From: Zetaproteobacteria bacterium CG1_02_55_237
Lineage (GTDB): Bacteria > Pseudomonadota > Zetaproteobacteria > Mariprofundales > Mariprofundaceae
Direction of reading: 5' to 3'
Assembly (NCBI GenBank): GCA_001871195.1
Contig: MNXA01000015.1
Location: 1 to 64,000 of the forward strand
DNA length: 64,000 bases
The notes beneath the pieces are model-generated. The model made no database searches, was not told the origin of the DNA, and worked only from the letters and a program-made list of their open reading frames with translations. Positions 1 through 10,164 of this stretch are shown here, piece after piece. Numbering within the stretch: position 1 is the stretch's first letter; the number at the start of each line of letters is the position of its first letter. A program made the position numbers and the translations under genes.

Positions 1-40
1 ATGCCGGTGGTTGTGGGTTCGAGCCCCATCATCCACCCCA
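1..40 (+). tRNA. tRNA-His, 5' part outside the window
   Basis: Only the 3' part is present. The T arm (GTGGG, loop TTCGAGC, CCCAT at 13-29) is followed by acceptor strand CATCCAC at 30-36 and an encoded CCA at 38-40. Base 73 (position 37) is C, which is characteristic of tRNA-His, where it pairs with the extra G at position -1. The first two bases, AT, fit the end of a GTG anticodon loop. The anticodon itself lies outside the window, so the identity is inferred from the acceptor and discriminator. Confidence 0.8.
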
Positions 41-115
41 GTTTGGAGCTTTTCCCATAGCGGGAGGCTTCCAAAGTTGCGCGGCGATGTTTTGACGATA
101 TGATTCGCCCCGCAT

Positions 116-191
<76 letters not shown>

Positions 192-197
192 TACGCA

Positions 198-231
198 GGG
201 AGCAAGGTTACAAGCCTTGCTCCCTTTTTTT
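198..231 (+). terminator. Rho-independent terminator after tRNA-Lys
   Basis: A perfect 10-bp stem GGGAGCAAGG / CCTTGCTCCC with a 7-base loop is followed by seven T. It ends the tRNA-His/tRNA-Lys transcript. Confidence 0.93.
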
Positions 232-278
232 CATCGTCTGTGCCTTGAGCTGGTTGCAGTCGTTTGTTGGAAGTGAAC

Positions 279-363
<85 letters not shown>

Positions 364-428
364 GATTGCAAGCGCCTCTGGAGACATCCGGGTCCGGGGA
401 CGCAACGATAAATATACGGAGGTTTGCA

Positions 429-1772
429 ATGATTCGGACGGAAGTGAAGAAGATCGGAGATGACGAGCACGAAGTGCATGTGCAGGTGCCGCAGGCGGAA
501 TATGACCGCATTTATGCCGTACAGGTGGATAAGCTCATCTCCAAGTTGAAACTGCCGGGCTTCCGTCCGGGCAAAACCCCCAAGGGCGTGGTTGAGAAAC
601 AGTTCGGTCCTCAGGCACATGAGGATACGATCAGCGAGCTGGTGCAGACGCACTATGCCGATGCTATTGAACAGAGTGGTCTGATTCCGGCTTTGCAGCC
701 GCATCTCGACGTGCCTGCCGTGCAGCCGGACACCGGCTTCAGCTTCACGCTGAAGGTTGTGACCTGGCCCGAGGTCAAGCTTAAGCCGCTCAATAAGATT
801 TCCGTTGAAACCACCGAAGTGAATGTGACCGATGCCGATATGCAGTCGGTGATTGATCGCCTGATGGCAACGCAGGTGAGTTATGAGGAAGAAGCCGGGC
901 GTGCAGCCGAGAAGGGCGACCAGGTAAGCATTGATTTCACCGGCTTTGTCGACAACGAGGCTTTTGAAGGCGGACGTGGCGAGGATGTGAAGCTGGTGAT
1001 TGGCGCCGGGCAGTTTATCCCTGGTTTTGAAGAGGGCCTGACGGGTGCTGTGGCCGGTGATGAGCGTTCGCTGGATGTGAACTTCCCCGAGGACTATCAG
1101 CACAAACCGCTGGCCGGCAAGGCAGCGCGCTTTGAAGTGCTGGTCAAGTCGGTGGCAGCTTCCAAGAAGGCGAACAACGAGGATGAACTGGCCAAGCTGG
1201 TCAATTTCGATGATGCGAACGCCTTGCGTGCGGACATCCGCAGCCGTCTTGAGCAGGAGGCCGAAGAAGGCTCCTACAACAGCAGCCGCGATGCCTTGTT
1301 CGATGCCATGATTGCGGCACACGATATCAAGTTGCCGGAGGCGATGGTGCAGCAGGATATGCAGCACAGCAGCCAGCGCGTCATGAAGTCCATGCAGCAG
1401 CAGGGCATGGAAGTGAAGCCGGGCATGTTCGATGATCCGGCCTGGAAAGAAGAGCTGCGTAATCGTTCGGAACGTGCTTTGGCAATTTCCTTGCTACTGT
1501 CTGCAGTGCGTGAGGACAACAATGTCGAGATTGCCGAGGCCGATGTTGAGGCTGAGCTTGAAGCGCAGGCCAGGCAGTATCCGGCCGATCAACTGGATGC
1601 ATTCAAGAACTGGATGAAGAGCCAGAAAGAACAGATGGCTCAGTTGCGCGACAAGCTGCTTGAGAAAAAATGCGTGGCATGCATCATGGAGCAGGTTAAA
1701 ACCAAGCCTGTGTCCATGAGTCTGGATGCTTGGCAGGCAAAGCAGGACGCCGCTCTTGGGCAGGATGCCTGA
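429..1772 (+). CDS. tig: Trigger factor, ribosome-associated chaperone and prolyl isomerase
   Basis: Trigger factor binds the ribosome exit tunnel and shields nascent chains in the cytosol; its middle domain is an FKBP-type peptidyl-prolyl isomerase. The 447-residue product has the family order: an N-terminal ribosome-binding domain with the signature GFRPGKTPK, an FKBP domain around residues 155-235 (GDQVSIDFTG, FIPGFEEGL), and a long helical C-terminal domain. The frame stays open upstream through the tRNA-Leu gene, but the ATG at 429 is preceded by GGAGG at 418-422 and starts the recognisable domain. It lies directly upstream of clpP-clpX-lon, a common proteobacterial order. Confidence 0.96.
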   Translation: MIRTEVKKIGDDEHEVHVQVPQAEYDRIYAVQVDKLISKLKLPGFRPGKTPKGVVEKQFGPQAHEDTISELVQTHYADAIEQSGLIPALQPHLDVPAVQPDTGFSFTLKVVTWPEVKLKPLNKISVETTEVNVTDADMQSVIDRLMATQVSYEEEAGRAAEKGDQVSIDFTGFVDNEAFEGGRGEDVKLVIGAGQFIPGFEEGLTGAVAGDERSLDVNFPEDYQHKPLAGKAARFEVLVKSVAASKKANNEDELAKLVNFDDANALRADIRSRLEQEAEEGSYNSSRDALFDAMIAAHDIKLPEAMVQQDMQHSSQRVMKSMQQQGMEVKPGMFDDPAWKEELRNRSERALAISLLLSAVREDNNVEIAEADVEAELEAQARQYPADQLDAFKNWMKSQKEQMAQLRDKLLEKKCVACIMEQVKTKPVSMSLDAWQAKQDAALGQDA

Positions 1773-1806
1773 GTAGATACAAGCAAGGCTGTCATAAGGA
1801 GCAAGC

Positions 1807-2433
1807 ATGAATCTGGTCCCTATCGTTGTTGAGCAAACCCCGCGGGGTGAGCGTTCCTACGATATTTTTTCGCGCCTGCTCAAAGAGCGCATTATTTTTC
1901 TTGCCGGTCCGGTGGAGGATCATACCGCTGATCTGGTGACCGCGCAGATGCTGTTTCTCGAATCCGAGGCGCCGGACAAGGATATCTATCTGTATATCAA
2001 CTCACCGGGTGGTTTGGTGACGGCAGGTATGGCCATTTATGACACCATGCAATACATCCGCTGCGATGTATCCACGCTTTGTCTTGGGCAGGCGGCCAGC
2101 ATGGGCGCGCATCTCTTGACCGCAGGCGCTGCCGGCAAGCGTTTTTCATTGCCCAACGCCCGCATTATGATTCATCAGCCGCTGGGTGGATTTCAGGGGC
2201 AGGCCACTGATATTCAGATTCATGCCAAGGAAATCCTCAAGCTCAAAGACCGGCTTAATGAGATGATGGCGCACCATACCGGCCAGCCGATTGAGAAAAT
2301 TGCCGACGATGTAGAACGAGATTATTTCTTGACCGCGCAAGAGGCTTGCGATTACGGTTTGATCGACAAGGTTCTTACCCACCGTCCGGATACCGGTACG
2401 GAACAGCCTGGAGGTGACAATGGCGGAGAATAA
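1807..2433 (+). CDS. clpP: ATP-dependent Clp protease, proteolytic subunit
   Basis: This serine peptidase forms the tetradecameric barrel of ClpXP in the cytosol. At 208 residues it has normal family length. The catalytic triad is visible as Ser98 ([11 protein letters not shown]), His123 (MIHQP) and Asp172 (ERDYF). AAGGAG at 1796-1801 precedes the ATG. The 3' end overlaps clpX by 14 bases, so the partner ATPase is likely translationally coupled. Confidence 0.97.
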   Translation: MNLVPIVVEQTPRGERSYDIFSRLLKERIIFLAGPVEDHTADLVTAQMLFLESEAPDKDIYLYINSPGGLVTAGMAIYDTMQYIRCDVSTLCLGQAASMGAHLLTAGAAGKRFSLPNARIMIHQPLGGFQGQATDIQIHAKEILKLKDRLNEMMAHHTGQPIEKIADDVERDYFLTAQEACDYGLIDKVLTHRPDTGTEQPGGDNGGE

Positions 2434-3679
2434 AGGCGGCGATTCGACCCTGTATTGTTCCTTTTGTGGCAAGAGTCAGCATGATGTAAAGAAGCTGATT
2501 GCAGGGCCCACTGTCTTTATCTGCGACGAGTGCATTGAGCTGTGCAACGAGATTATTCAGGAAGAGGTTGCATCTGCTGATAAACCGATCGGCAAGGACG
2601 AGGATGGCATCCCGCGTCCGGCTGACATCAAGGCATTCCTTGATGAGTATGTGATTAGTCAGGAACAGTCGAAACGCATGCTGGCGGTAGCGGTGTACAA
2701 CCACTACAAGCGCATCGAGCACAACAAGAAGTCGGATGTTGAAATTGCCAAGAGCAATGTGTTGCTGCTGGGTCCCACCGGTTGCGGCAAGACCCTGCTG
2801 GCTCAGACTTTGGCGCGCCTGTTTGAGGTGCCGTTCACCATGGCCGATGCCACCACACTGACCGAGGCCGGTTATGTTGGTGAGGATGTGGAAAATATCA
2901 TTCTCAAGCTGTTGCAGGCTGCCGATTACGATGTTGAAAAGGCGCAGCGCGGTATTGTGTATATCGATGAGGTGGACAAGCTGTCGCGCAAGACCGATTC
3001 GCCGTCCATTACCCGTGACGTTTCCGGTGAGGGTGTGCAGCAGGCCCTGCTCAAGCTGATCGAGGGTACCGTTGCCGCTGTACCGCCGCAGGGCGGACGC
3101 AAGCATCCGCAGCAGGAGTTTTTGCAGGTGGATACCACCAATATCCTGTTTGTGCTGGGCGGCGCATTTGCCGGTCTGGAGAAGCTGATCGAGGCACGTG
3201 GCGAGAAGCGTTCCATTGGTTTTGGTGCCAAGGTGACGGAGCAGAGCGAGCGGGATATCGGCGCCGTGCTCAGTCAGGTTGAGCCGGAGGATCTGATCAA
3301 GTTCGGCCTGATTCCGGAACTGGTCGGGCGACTGCCGGTCATCGCATCGCTGCACCAGTTGGACAAGAAGGCTCTGCTGACCATTCTGACCGAGCCGAAG
3401 AATGCGCTGGTTAAACAATATCAGGCGCTGCTGGAATATGACGGCGCTCAACTGACCTTCACCGAGGATGCGCTTGAGGCGATTGCCGACAGGGCGATTG
3501 CACGCAAAACCGGTGCTCGCGGCCTGCGTGCCATCATGGAATCAGTGATGCTTGATGTGATGTTTGATATTCCCTCGCAGGGCAATGTTGAACAGTGCGT
3601 TATCAATGGCGAAGTGGTGAATGGCAAAGCCAAGCCGATGCTGGTGCTGAAAAGCGAATCCAAGGCTGAGGCTGGTTGA
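2420..3679 (+). CDS. clpX: Clp protease ATP-binding subunit, unfoldase
   Basis: ClpX is the hexameric AAA+ unfoldase that recognises tagged substrates and feeds them to ClpP. The N-terminal zinc-binding domain has Cys13, Cys16, Cys35 and Cys38. Walker A is GPTGCGKT and Walker B lies in VYIDEVDKL. The pore and ClpP-contact regions look normal for a 419-residue protein. A GTG at 2414 is in frame, but the ATG at 2420 has GGAGG at 2410-2414 and gives the usual N-terminus. It overlaps the end of clpP. Confidence 0.97.
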   Translation: MAENKGGDSTLYCSFCGKSQHDVKKLIAGPTVFICDECIELCNEIIQEEVASADKPIGKDEDGIPRPADIKAFLDEYVISQEQSKRMLAVAVYNHYKRIEHNKKSDVEIAKSNVLLLGPTGCGKTLLAQTLARLFEVPFTMADATTLTEAGYVGEDVENIILKLLQAADYDVEKAQRGIVYIDEVDKLSRKTDSPSITRDVSGEGVQQALLKLIEGTVAAVPPQGGRKHPQQEFLQVDTTNILFVLGGAFAGLEKLIEARGEKRSIGFGAKVTEQSERDIGAVLSQVEPEDLIKFGLIPELVGRLPVIASLHQLDKKALLTILTEPKNALVKQYQALLEYDGAQLTFTEDALEAIADRAIARKTGARGLRAIMESVMLDVMFDIPSQGNVEQCVINGEVVNGKAKPMLVLKSESKAEAG

Positions 3680-3691
3680 TTCTGAAGCCGC

Positions 3692-3720
3692 AAAGCAGGG
3701 GTGCTCACGGTCCTGCTTTT
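3692..3720 (+). terminator. Weak hairpin between clpX and lon
   Basis: AAAGCAGG (3692-3699) pairs with CCTGCTTT (3712-3719) around a 12-base loop. Only four T follow, so it may attenuate transcription rather than end it. Confidence 0.45.
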
Positions 3721-3774
3721 CAAGCCAAATTCCGTTACACATTGCTAAATACCAATCAATCTGAGGAGTAGCCG

Positions 3775-6207
3775 ATGGCTGAATTGAACAGAGAAGCACT
3801 GGCTGGGTCCGCAGACGAAGGTTTTCTGCCGGTTCTGCCCCTGCGCGATATCGTCGTATTTCCGCATATGATTGTGCCGCTGTTTGTCGGCCGCGAGAAA
3901 TCGGTGCGGGCTCTGGAAGAGGTGATGCAGAACGGCAAGCAGATTCTGCTGGTCGCGCAAAGGGATGCATCCGATGATGATCCAGCTGCCGAGGGTCTGT
4001 ATAACATCGGTGCGGTAGGCAATATTCTGCAATTATTGAAGCTGCCCGACGGCACCATCAAGGTGCTGGTTGAAGGCGGGGCACGCTGTGAAATCAGTCA
4101 GTTTGATTTAAGCGATGATTGCCTGCGTGCCACTTACCGCGTGCTGGAAGATCAGGTGGAAGATGAGGTCGAGCTTGATGCCGTAGCCAGAAGCGTGCTG
4201 CAGCAGTTCGAACAGTATGTAAAACTGAACAAGAAGATGCCGCCGGAAGTGCTGGTATCACTGTCTGGTCTCGATGATGCCGGCAAGCTGGCCGATACCA
4301 TTGCCGCGCACCTTAATCTGAAGCTGGAAGACAAACAGTCCCTGCTGGAGATTGCCTCGATTACCGCCCGGCTTGAGCAGCTGTATGCCATGATGGACGA
4401 CGAAATGGAGATGCTTCAGGTAGAGAAGCGCATCCGCGGTCGGGTCAAGCGGCAGATGGAGAAGTCGCAGCGCGAGTATTATCTCAGCGAGCAGATGAAG
4501 GCCATCCAGAAGGAACTGGGCGATGATGAAGGCCAGTCCGATGTCGATGAGCTGAGCAAGAAAATCGAGACGATTGGCATGAGCCCCGAGGCGCGTGAGA
4601 AGGCCGAGGCGGAGCTGAAAAAGCTGAAGATGATGCCGCCGATGAGTGCCGAGGCAACAGTGGTGCGCAATTACCTCGACTGGCTGGTCGATGTGCCATG
4701 GAGCAAGCGATCCAAGGTGCGTCGTGATCTGAATGTGGCCGAAAAGGTGCTCGACGAGGATCACTTCGGGCTGGAGAAGGTCAAGGAACGCATCCTTGAG
4801 CACCTTGCCGTACTGCAGCTGGTACGCAAAATGAAGGGACCGATCCTATGTTTTGTCGGACCGCCGGGCGTTGGTAAAACCTCGCTGGGTCGTTCCATTG
4901 CACGTGCCACGAATCGCAAGTTTGTGCGCATGAGTCTGGGTGGCGTGCGTGACGAGGCTGAGATTCGCGGTCATCGGCGTACCTATATCGGTGCGTTGCC
5001 GGGCAAGATTATCCAGTCGATGAAGAAAGCCGGTACCCGCAATCCGATGATCCTGCTCGATGAAATCGACAAGCTGGGCGCCGATTTTCGCGGCGATCCG
5101 TCTTCAGCGCTGCTTGAGGTGCTGGATCCGGAGCAGAATCACACCTTCAATGATCACTACATGGAGGTTGATTACGATCTCTCTGATGTGATGTTTATTA
5201 CCACGGCGAACAGCCTGAATATTCCGTCGGCACTGCTTGATCGCATGGAGATTATTCGCATCCCCGGTTATACCGAGGATGAAAAAATCGGTATCGCCAA
5301 GAGCTATCTGTTGCCCAAGAAACTCAAGGATCATGGACTGAAGGTCGGGCAGCTTGAGGTCGGAGACGACGCGCTGCTGGGCATTGTGCGTTATTACACG
5401 CGTGAAGCCGGCGTGCGCAATGTGGAACGTATGCTGGCCACGCTGTGTCGCAAGGCGGCGCGAGAAATTGTGCAGTCACCAAAGGGGACCAAGCACCAGA
5501 TTCGTGTGGGGGCGGACGATCTCGAACACTATCTGGGCGTCAAGCAGTTCCATTTCGGTATCGCCGAGGAGGAAGACCAGATCGGTGTGGTGACAGGCCT
5601 TGCCTGGACCGAGGTGGGTGGCGAGCTATTGCAGATTGAGGTTGCGCTGATGCCGGGCAAGGGCAAGCTGACAGTGACCGGGCAGCTTGGTGATGTCATG
5701 CAGGAATCGGTGCAGGCTGCCTTGACCTACGTGCGTTCGCGGGCCATGCAGTTGGGCCTGAAGCCTGATTTTCACCAACAGGTGGATTTCCATGTGCATG
5801 TGCCGGAAGGGGCCATACCCAAGGATGGGCCTTCTGCAGGGCTGGCCATGGCAACAGCGCTGGTTTCGGCATTGACCGGTATTCCGGTCAAGCGGAATGT
5901 CTGTATGACCGGGGAAATAACCCTGCGCGGCAAGGCCTTACCCATTGGCGGACTGAAGGAAAAACTGTTGGCTGCGCACAGAGGCGGGCTGACCGAAGTG
6001 GTAATTCCGCATGAGAATGAGAAAGATTTGCGGGATATTCCAGAGAATGTGCTCAGTGGCCTGAATATTCATAGCGTGACACACATGGATGCCGTGCTAG
6101 GCTATGCCCTCACACGGCTTCCGGATGCTATGGATTCGGCAGGTCCATATGTTCCCCAGCTTATTGATGGGATTTATAGTGAAAAGGATGTACCGCGGAC
6201 ACATTAG
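3775..6207 (+). CDS. lon: ATP-dependent protease La (Lon)
   Basis: Lon degrades misfolded and regulatory proteins in the cytosol. The 810-residue protein has the LonA layout: an N-terminal substrate-binding domain opening with [12 protein letters not shown], a helical region, an AAA+ module with Walker [12 protein letters not shown] and Walker [10 protein letters not shown], and a C-terminal peptidase with the Ser687 (KDGPSAG) and Lys730 (GLKEKLL) dyad. The spacing between Ser and Lys matches E. coli Lon. The ATG follows GAGGAG at proper distance. It sits between clpX and hup, the usual order. Confidence 0.97.
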   Translation: MAELNREALAGSADEGFLPVLPLRDIVVFPHMIVPLFVGREKSVRALEEVMQNGKQILLVAQRDASDDDPAAEGLYNIGAVGNILQLLKLPDGTIKVLVEGGARCEISQFDLSDDCLRATYRVLEDQVEDEVELDAVARSVLQQFEQYVKLNKKMPPEVLVSLSGLDDAGKLADTIAAHLNLKLEDKQSLLEIASITARLEQLYAMMDDEMEMLQVEKRIRGRVKRQMEKSQREYYLSEQMKAIQKELGDDEGQSDVDELSKKIETIGMSPEAREKAEAELKKLKMMPPMSAEATVVRNYLDWLVDVPWSKRSKVRRDLNVAEKVLDEDHFGLEKVKERILEHLAVLQLVRKMKGPILCFVGPPGVGKTSLGRSIARATNRKFVRMSLGGVRDEAEIRGHRRTYIGALPGKIIQSMKKAGTRNPMILLDEIDKLGADFRGDPSSALLEVLDPEQNHTFNDHYMEVDYDLSDVMFITTANSLNIPSALLDRMEIIRIPGYTEDEKIGIAKSYLLPKKLKDHGLKVGQLEVGDDALLGIVRYYTREAGVRNVERMLATLCRKAAREIVQSPKGTKHQIRVGADDLEHYLGVKQFHFGIAEEEDQIGVVTGLAWTEVGGELLQIEVALMPGKGKLTVTGQLGDVMQESVQAALTYVRSRAMQLGLKPDFHQQVDFHVHVPEGAIPKDGPSAGLAMATALVSALTGIPVKRNVCMTGEITLRGKALPIGGLKEKLLAAHRGGLTEVVIPHENEKDLRDIPENVLSGLNIHSVTHMDAVLGYALTRLPDAMDSAGPYVPQLIDGIYSEKDVPRTH

Positions 6208-6219
6208 TACAAATAATAG

Positions 6220-6250
6220 TTGACAGGATATAGGGCAAACCCCTTATAGT
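6220..6250 (+). promoter_or_regulatory. Sigma-70-type promoter for hup
   Basis: A perfect TTGACA at 6220-6225 is followed 18 bases later by TTATAG at 6244-6249 (TATAGT if read one base later, with a 19-base spacer). It sits about 30 bases before the hup start, in the short gap after lon. An independent strong promoter suits the high expression expected of HU. Confidence 0.6.
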
Positions 6251-6281
6251 TGCCCAATCTAACGATATCTCGGGAGGAAAG

Positions 6282-6554
6282 ATGAACAAAGCAGATTTGA
6301 TTAACCATGTAGCAGCGGCCGCAGGCCTGACCAAGGCATCGGCTGGCGATGCAGTAGAAGCAGTTCTGGGTGGCATCACTGGTTCATTGTCCGGTGGCGA
6401 TTCAGTAAGCTTGGTTGGTTTTGGTACCTTCTCAGTGGCAGCCCGTTCGGCTCGTACCGCACGCAACCCACGCACCGGTGCAACCATCAACGTGCCAGCT
6501 TCCAAGGCACCGAAGTTCAAGGCCGGTAAGGCCCTGAAGGACGCCGTTAAGTAA
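6282..6554 (+). CDS. hupB: DNA-binding protein HU-beta
   Basis: A 90-residue histone-like protein that bends and compacts DNA as a dimer. It shows the HU/IHF fold: MNKADLI start, GFGTF turn, the DNA-clasping arm with ARNPRTG, and the C-terminal FKAGKALKDAV. It resembles HU-beta rather than IHF. GGAGG lies just before the ATG, and a strong promoter and a downstream hairpin make it a single-gene unit after lon. Confidence 0.96.
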   Translation: MNKADLINHVAAAAGLTKASAGDAVEAVLGGITGSLSGGDSVSLVGFGTFSVAARSARTARNPRTGATINVPASKAPKFKAGKALKDAVK

Positions 6555-6599
6555 TTCCTCAAGCTGGGCGGGCCACGCGTCCGCTCCATCTTGCGAAAT

Positions 6600-6622
6600 G
6601 GGGCCGGTTTTCCGGCCCCTCT
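6600..6622 (+). terminator. Hairpin terminator after hup
   Basis: GGGGCCGG, loop TTTT, CCGGCCCC, then TCT. The 8-bp GC stem is strong but the T tail is poor. Confidence 0.65.
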
Positions 6623-6633
6623 GCATGGCATCC

Positions 6634-6709
6634 GGGCGCTTAGCTCAGCTGGTAGAGCACCGCCCTTACAAGGCGGTGGCCGTAGGTTCGAGTCCTACAG
6701 CGCCCACCA
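6634..6709 (+). tRNA. tRNA-Val (TAC)
   Basis: Acceptor GGGCGCT (6634-6640) pairs with AGCGCCC (6699-6705). The anticodon stem CCGCC/GGCGG holds CTTACAA, giving anticodon TAC. The T loop is TTCGAGT and CCA is encoded at 6707-6709. Confidence 0.97.
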
Positions 6710-6724
6710 TTTCCGGATAGTATT

Positions 6725-6784
6725 CAGTGCTGCATGTTTGCAGCACTGGTCAAGTCGGGCATGCGCCAGCATCGCCCGTTTTTT
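6725..6784 (+). terminator. Double hairpin and terminator after tRNA-Val
   Basis: First comes a perfect 9-bp hairpin CAGTGCTGC / GCAGCACTG (6725-6748). A second stem follows, CGGGC-ATGC / GCAT-GCCCG with one bulged C (6756-6778), and it runs into six T (6779-6784). The second is the likely terminator; the first may protect the tRNA 3' end or act as a processing signal. Confidence 0.8.
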
Positions 6785-6870
6785 GTCTGATTTAGTTGTT
6801 GCATTTATAGGGTTGAATCATTAAGTTGCGCAACCTGTCAAATGACGTTGTAAAACGTTCTTTGCCAAGT

Positions 6871-6947
6871 GGAGCGGTAGTTCAGTTGGTTAGAATGCCG
6901 GCCTGTCACGCCGGAGGTCGCGGGTTCGAGTCCCGTCCGCTCCGCCA
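6871..6947 (+). tRNA. tRNA-Asp (GTC)
   Basis: Acceptor GGAGCGG (6871-6877) pairs with CCGCTCC (6937-6943), discriminator G, encoded CCA. The anticodon stem CCGGC/GCCGG holds CTGTCAC, giving anticodon GTC. The 86 bases before it carry no gene and no convincing promoter hexamers. Confidence 0.97.
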
Positions 6948-6953
6948 CTATTG

Positions 6954-6981
6954 AAAGGGTTGCTTCGGCAACCCTTTTTTT
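6954..6981 (+). terminator. Rho-independent terminator after tRNA-Asp
   Basis: GGGTTGC, UUCG-type tetraloop TTCG, GCAACCC, followed by seven T. The stem may extend through three A-T pairs. Confidence 0.95.
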
Positions 6982-7019
6982 ATGCCTCCCTATAACTTCA
7001 ACCGCACTCAAATTGCCTT

Positions 7020-7048
7020 TTGAATCTTGCCCGATTGTTTGCTACCCT
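7020..7048 (+). promoter_or_regulatory. Possible promoter of the fructose-bisphosphatase gene
   Basis: TTGAAT at 7020-7025 and TACCCT at 7043-7048 are 17 bases apart and lie 45 bases before the start codon. The -10 match is poor, so this is a weak call based mainly on spacing and position after a terminator. Confidence 0.3.
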
Positions 7049-7092
7049 GTGTGCGCTCCAAAAAACGCTATTTCTTCTGTGGAGGGGAAATC

Positions 7093-8040
7093 ATGACAGT
7101 TACACTGAATCGCATTGCTCAAGAGGGTGAACACGGCTCGGCTATGATGCCGATTATGCAGGGGGTTGGCCGGGCTGCTATAGAAATTGCCTACCTGTTG
7201 CGCAGTGCAGTATTCCGCGGTGCTCTGGGTGCCGCCGGTGGTCAAAATGTTCAGGGCGAACAGCAGCAGAAACTGGATGTTCTGTCCGATGAAATCTTCC
7301 TCGATGAAATGCGCTCGACAGGCCATGTCTGTGCCGTCGGCTCCGAAGAGCAGGAAGAGCTTCTGGTGATTGAGGAATATACTTCCGCACCTTATCTGGT
7401 TCTGGTTGATCCACTGGATGGCTCCTCCAATCTGGATGTGGACGGCCCGGTGGGCACTATCTTCTCCATTGTGAAACGTAAAACCCCAAGCGATCAGCGT
7501 CCGGATGTCAGCGATACCCTGCAATCGGGGCGTGAGGTGCTGGCCGCCGGTTATGTGCTCTACGGTCCGGCAACCATGCTGGTCTGTTCCGTAGGTGCTG
7601 GCGTTAGCGGATACACCTACAATGCCAACAATGCCCGTTTCGAAGTCAGCCATCTGGATATGAAGATTCCACAGTCCGGCGGTTACTATTCTGTTAATGA
7701 GTCCAATTCTGCACAGTGGCTGCATGGTATGGCCGACAAGTTGGTCTCGGTACGTCATACGCAGAAACTCGGCATGCGTTATATCGGTGCCATGGTTGCC
7801 GATATGCATCGCACGATCATCAAGGGTGGTGTGTTTCTTTATCCTGCCGATTCCACGAATGTGACTGGCAAACTTCGCCTGTTGTATGAAGCCATTCCGA
7901 TGGGCTTTATCATGGAGCAGGCCGGTGGCAAGGCGCATACCGGCGAGATTCCTGTACTTGATGTGCAGCCGGAAGCCCTGCATCAGCGTGTGCCGGTCTA
8001 CCTCGGTGCACATAATGCCGTGGATGGTCTGATCAACTGA
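7093..8040 (+). CDS. fbp: Fructose-1,6-bisphosphatase, class I
   Basis: The enzyme hydrolyses fructose 1,6-bisphosphate to fructose 6-phosphate in gluconeogenesis; in autotrophs it also serves the Calvin cycle, often acting on sedoheptulose bisphosphate too. The metal and phosphate site DPLDGSSN is at residues 106-113, and YPADSTN and the C-terminal half fit the class I fold. At 315 residues it is slightly shorter than E. coli Fbp. The frame opens earlier at 7027, but GGAGGGG at 7081-7087 points to the ATG at 7093. A promoter-like pair lies just upstream. Confidence 0.92.
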   Translation: MTVTLNRIAQEGEHGSAMMPIMQGVGRAAIEIAYLLRSAVFRGALGAAGGQNVQGEQQQKLDVLSDEIFLDEMRSTGHVCAVGSEEQEELLVIEEYTSAPYLVLVDPLDGSSNLDVDGPVGTIFSIVKRKTPSDQRPDVSDTLQSGREVLAAGYVLYGPATMLVCSVGAGVSGYTYNANNARFEVSHLDMKIPQSGGYYSVNESNSAQWLHGMADKLVSVRHTQKLGMRYIGAMVADMHRTIIKGGVFLYPADSTNVTGKLRLLYEAIPMGFIMEQAGGKAHTGEIPVLDVQPEALHQRVPVYLGAHNAVDGLIN

Positions 8041-8046
8041 TTTTCC

Positions 8047-8835
8047 ATGCCCGTGCCCGATAGCGGGAATTTTCAAACCTATTACCTGCGCCAGATTGGC
8101 GTAGCAAGGCCGATAGCAGAGGCCCTTTCCCGCAAGGGGGAGGGTCTCTCTTCTGCTATAGAGCCAAGTGTGCTCCAGACCGGACTTCCCCCTGTGCCGA
8201 CTGAGCAAATGCCTGCTGAAGAAACGTCTCCCTTTGCAAACGATGAGCCTGTCGTTTACCCAGAGCCTGGGACACTGCCTACCGATCTGGCCGGTTTACG
8301 CAATGCGGCAAGTAGCTGCACCGCATGCGAGCTTTCCACCAGTCGCAATCAGGTGGTATTCGGGGTTGGTTCCGGGCATGCCGATGTGTTGTTCATTGGT
8401 GAGGCACCGGGCGAGCAGGAGGATGTGCAGGGCGAGCCCTTTGTCGGACGTGCAGGGCAACTGCTCAATCAGATGCTGGCTGCCGTGCAGTGGTCGCGAG
8501 AAAATGTCTACATCATGAATGTGATTAAGTGCCGTCCACCGGGCAATCGCGATCCGAAGCCGGAAGAGGTGCAGGCTTGCAGTCGCTGGTTTGATGCGCA
8601 GTGGGATTTATTGCAACCGAAGGTGGTTTGTTTGCTGGGGCGGGTGGCAGCTCAGAGAGTTTTGGAAACCGATGCCCCTCTGTCCGCCCTGCGTGGGCGC
8701 TGGCACGAATACCGGGGGATTCCTGTATGGGTTACCTATCATCCGGCCTATTTATTGCGTTCGCCAAGCAAGAAGGCGGTTGCGTGGCAGGATTTCCGTA
8801 AGCTAAAAGTACACTGCGAGAGCCCCGGAACATAA
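8047..8835 (+). CDS. Uracil-DNA glycosylase, family 4 ([4Fe-4S])
   Basis: The enzyme excises uracil from DNA to begin base excision repair. The C-terminal 200 residues carry the family 4 motifs GEAPGEQED and HPAYLLR, the bound-uracil loop region [13 protein letters not shown], and cysteines (CTAC early, the Cys in IKC, and the Cys in VQAC) able to hold the [4Fe-4S] cluster. The first 75 residues are a poorly conserved linker, as in relatives, and begin with a YYLRQIG segment typical of them. It starts six bases after fbp with no clear ribosome site, so it may be coupled to fbp. It is convergent with the next gene, with 12 bases between them. Confidence 0.9.
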   Translation: MPVPDSGNFQTYYLRQIGVARPIAEALSRKGEGLSSAIEPSVLQTGLPPVPTEQMPAEETSPFANDEPVVYPEPGTLPTDLAGLRNAASSCTACELSTSRNQVVFGVGSGHADVLFIGEAPGEQEDVQGEPFVGRAGQLLNQMLAAVQWSRENVYIMNVIKCRPPGNRDPKPEEVQACSRWFDAQWDLLQPKVVCLLGRVAAQRVLETDAPLSALRGRWHEYRGIPVWVTYHPAYLLRSPSKKAVAWQDFRKLKVHCESPGT

Positions 8836-8847
8836 AACACCGCAAAG

Positions 8848-10131
8848 CTATTTTTCGGGAGCGACATCCTGTTCGCTTTCACTGATGCGCACGCGACGAA
8901 TCGAGTTGCCTTCCAACTCTGAAATCTCCAGTCGAACCCCGGCGACAACCAGACACATGGCTGCCTCCGGTTGCGCGCCGATACGCTCGATAATCAGGCC
9001 GCCCAGAGTCGTGGCACCCTCTTCAGGCAACTCCAGATCCATTTCCTGATTGATATCGTGCAGACTGACGGTGCCTGCAGCCACCACGCTACCGTCAGGT
9101 TGCGGCCACATTTCGGGAACTGCCGGCATATCGGATTCATCTTCAATCTCACCGACAATCTCTTCGAGGATGTCTTCCATGCTGATCAAACCATCGATAT
9201 CGCCATACTCATCAACCACGATGGCCATATGCTGGCGATGGTTCTGAAAATCAAACAGCTGTTGCAGGGCATTCTTGTTGGCCGGGGCATAGGGCACGTC
9301 GCGCCAGATCATGACATCCAGCATCGGGCCCTTGCGGTGGCGGTATTTGACCAGATCGCGCAGATGCACGATGCCGACAATATGGTCGTGTTTACCGTGG
9401 TAAACAGGATAGCGTGAATGCGGCCGGTTCATGGCCTCCTGCAGACAATCCGCAGTGCTGTGTGTCGCATCCAGCCAGTACACGTCTTTGCGCGGCGTCA
9501 TCAACGCCTTGATAGGTACGTTATGCAGATGCAGGCTGTTCATCAGCATCTGTTCGCGGGCGGCATCCAGCACACCCGCTTCGGCACCCACATCGATAAT
9601 GGTGGAGAGTTCCTGATGGGTGATGATTTTCCTGTCGGTGTTTTGTGGCACCTTGAGCATGCGCTGCATGATATGAATCATCCACATCAGCATGGTGATC
9701 AGCGGGGAAAAAATATTGACGATTAATTGCAGTATGCCGGCCACTCTGCAGGCAATCGGCTCGGCATGTGCCACAGCAATGGTTTTGGGAAGAATTTCGG
9801 CCAGCAGCACAACAACCATGGTCATGGCCAGGGTGGCATAGACGATACCGTTTTCACCGAAATAAGAGACAAAGATCACCGTGGTCAAGCTGGAGGCGGC
9901 AATATTGACGAAATTGTTACCAAGCAGAATGCCGGAAAGCATGCGTTCCGGATGCTCCAGTAATTTTTCCGCCCGGCGCGCACCCTGATTCCCCTCTTCG
10001 CCCAGCATGCGCAGGCGAAAGCGCCGGGCGCGGGTTAGCGCTGTTTCAGCGCCGGAAAAAAAGGCAGAGGCAAGGAGGAGGAAAAACAGGATGCCGACAG
10101 CTGCCGGCCAGGATAATCCGATGTCGATCAT
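8848..10131 (-). CDS. CNNM/CBS-domain membrane protein (CorB/CorC/HlyC family)
   Basis: A 427-residue inner-membrane protein. It begins with a DUF21/CNNM transmembrane domain (helices near residues 8-28, 60-85, 95-120 and 130-155, with the SAFFSGAETAL motif), followed by two CBS domains (about 205-330) and a C-terminal CorC_HlyC domain (about 345-425). Family members are linked to magnesium and cobalt efflux or resistance; the substrate here is not shown by sequence. It follows the YpjD-type gene on the same strand by 33 bases, a pairing seen in many proteobacteria, so the two probably form an operon. Confidence 0.9.
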   Translation of the reverse strand: MIDIGLSWPAAVGILFFLLLASAFFSGAETALTRARRFRLRMLGEEGNQGARRAEKLLEHPERMLSGILLGNNFVNIAASSLTTVIFVSYFGENGIVYATLAMTMVVVLLAEILPKTIAVAHAEPIACRVAGILQLIVNIFSPLITMLMWMIHIMQRMLKVPQNTDRKIITHQELSTIIDVGAEAGVLDAAREQMLMNSLHLHNVPIKALMTPRKDVYWLDATHSTADCLQEAMNRPHSRYPVYHGKHDHIVGIVHLRDLVKYRHRKGPMLDVMIWRDVPYAPANKNALQQLFDFQNHRQHMAIVVDEYGDIDGLISMEDILEEIVGEIEDESDMPAVPEMWPQPDGSVVAAGTVSLHDINQEMDLELPEEGATTLGGLIIERIGAQPEAAMCLVVAGVRLEISELEGNSIRRVRISESEQDVAPEK

Positions 10132-10164
10132 ATGGGTGTTAACAGTCCTTGTTGCAGATGCAAA

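Noticed and set aside
6785-6870. Promoter for tRNA-Asp
   Set aside because: The candidate hexamers (TTGCGC and TGTAAA) are too weak to separate from background.
7042-8208. Minus-strand open frame of 388 codons across the fbp gene
   Set aside because: It is an antisense reading of a well-supported enzyme gene, with unlikely composition (many His, Arg, Gln).
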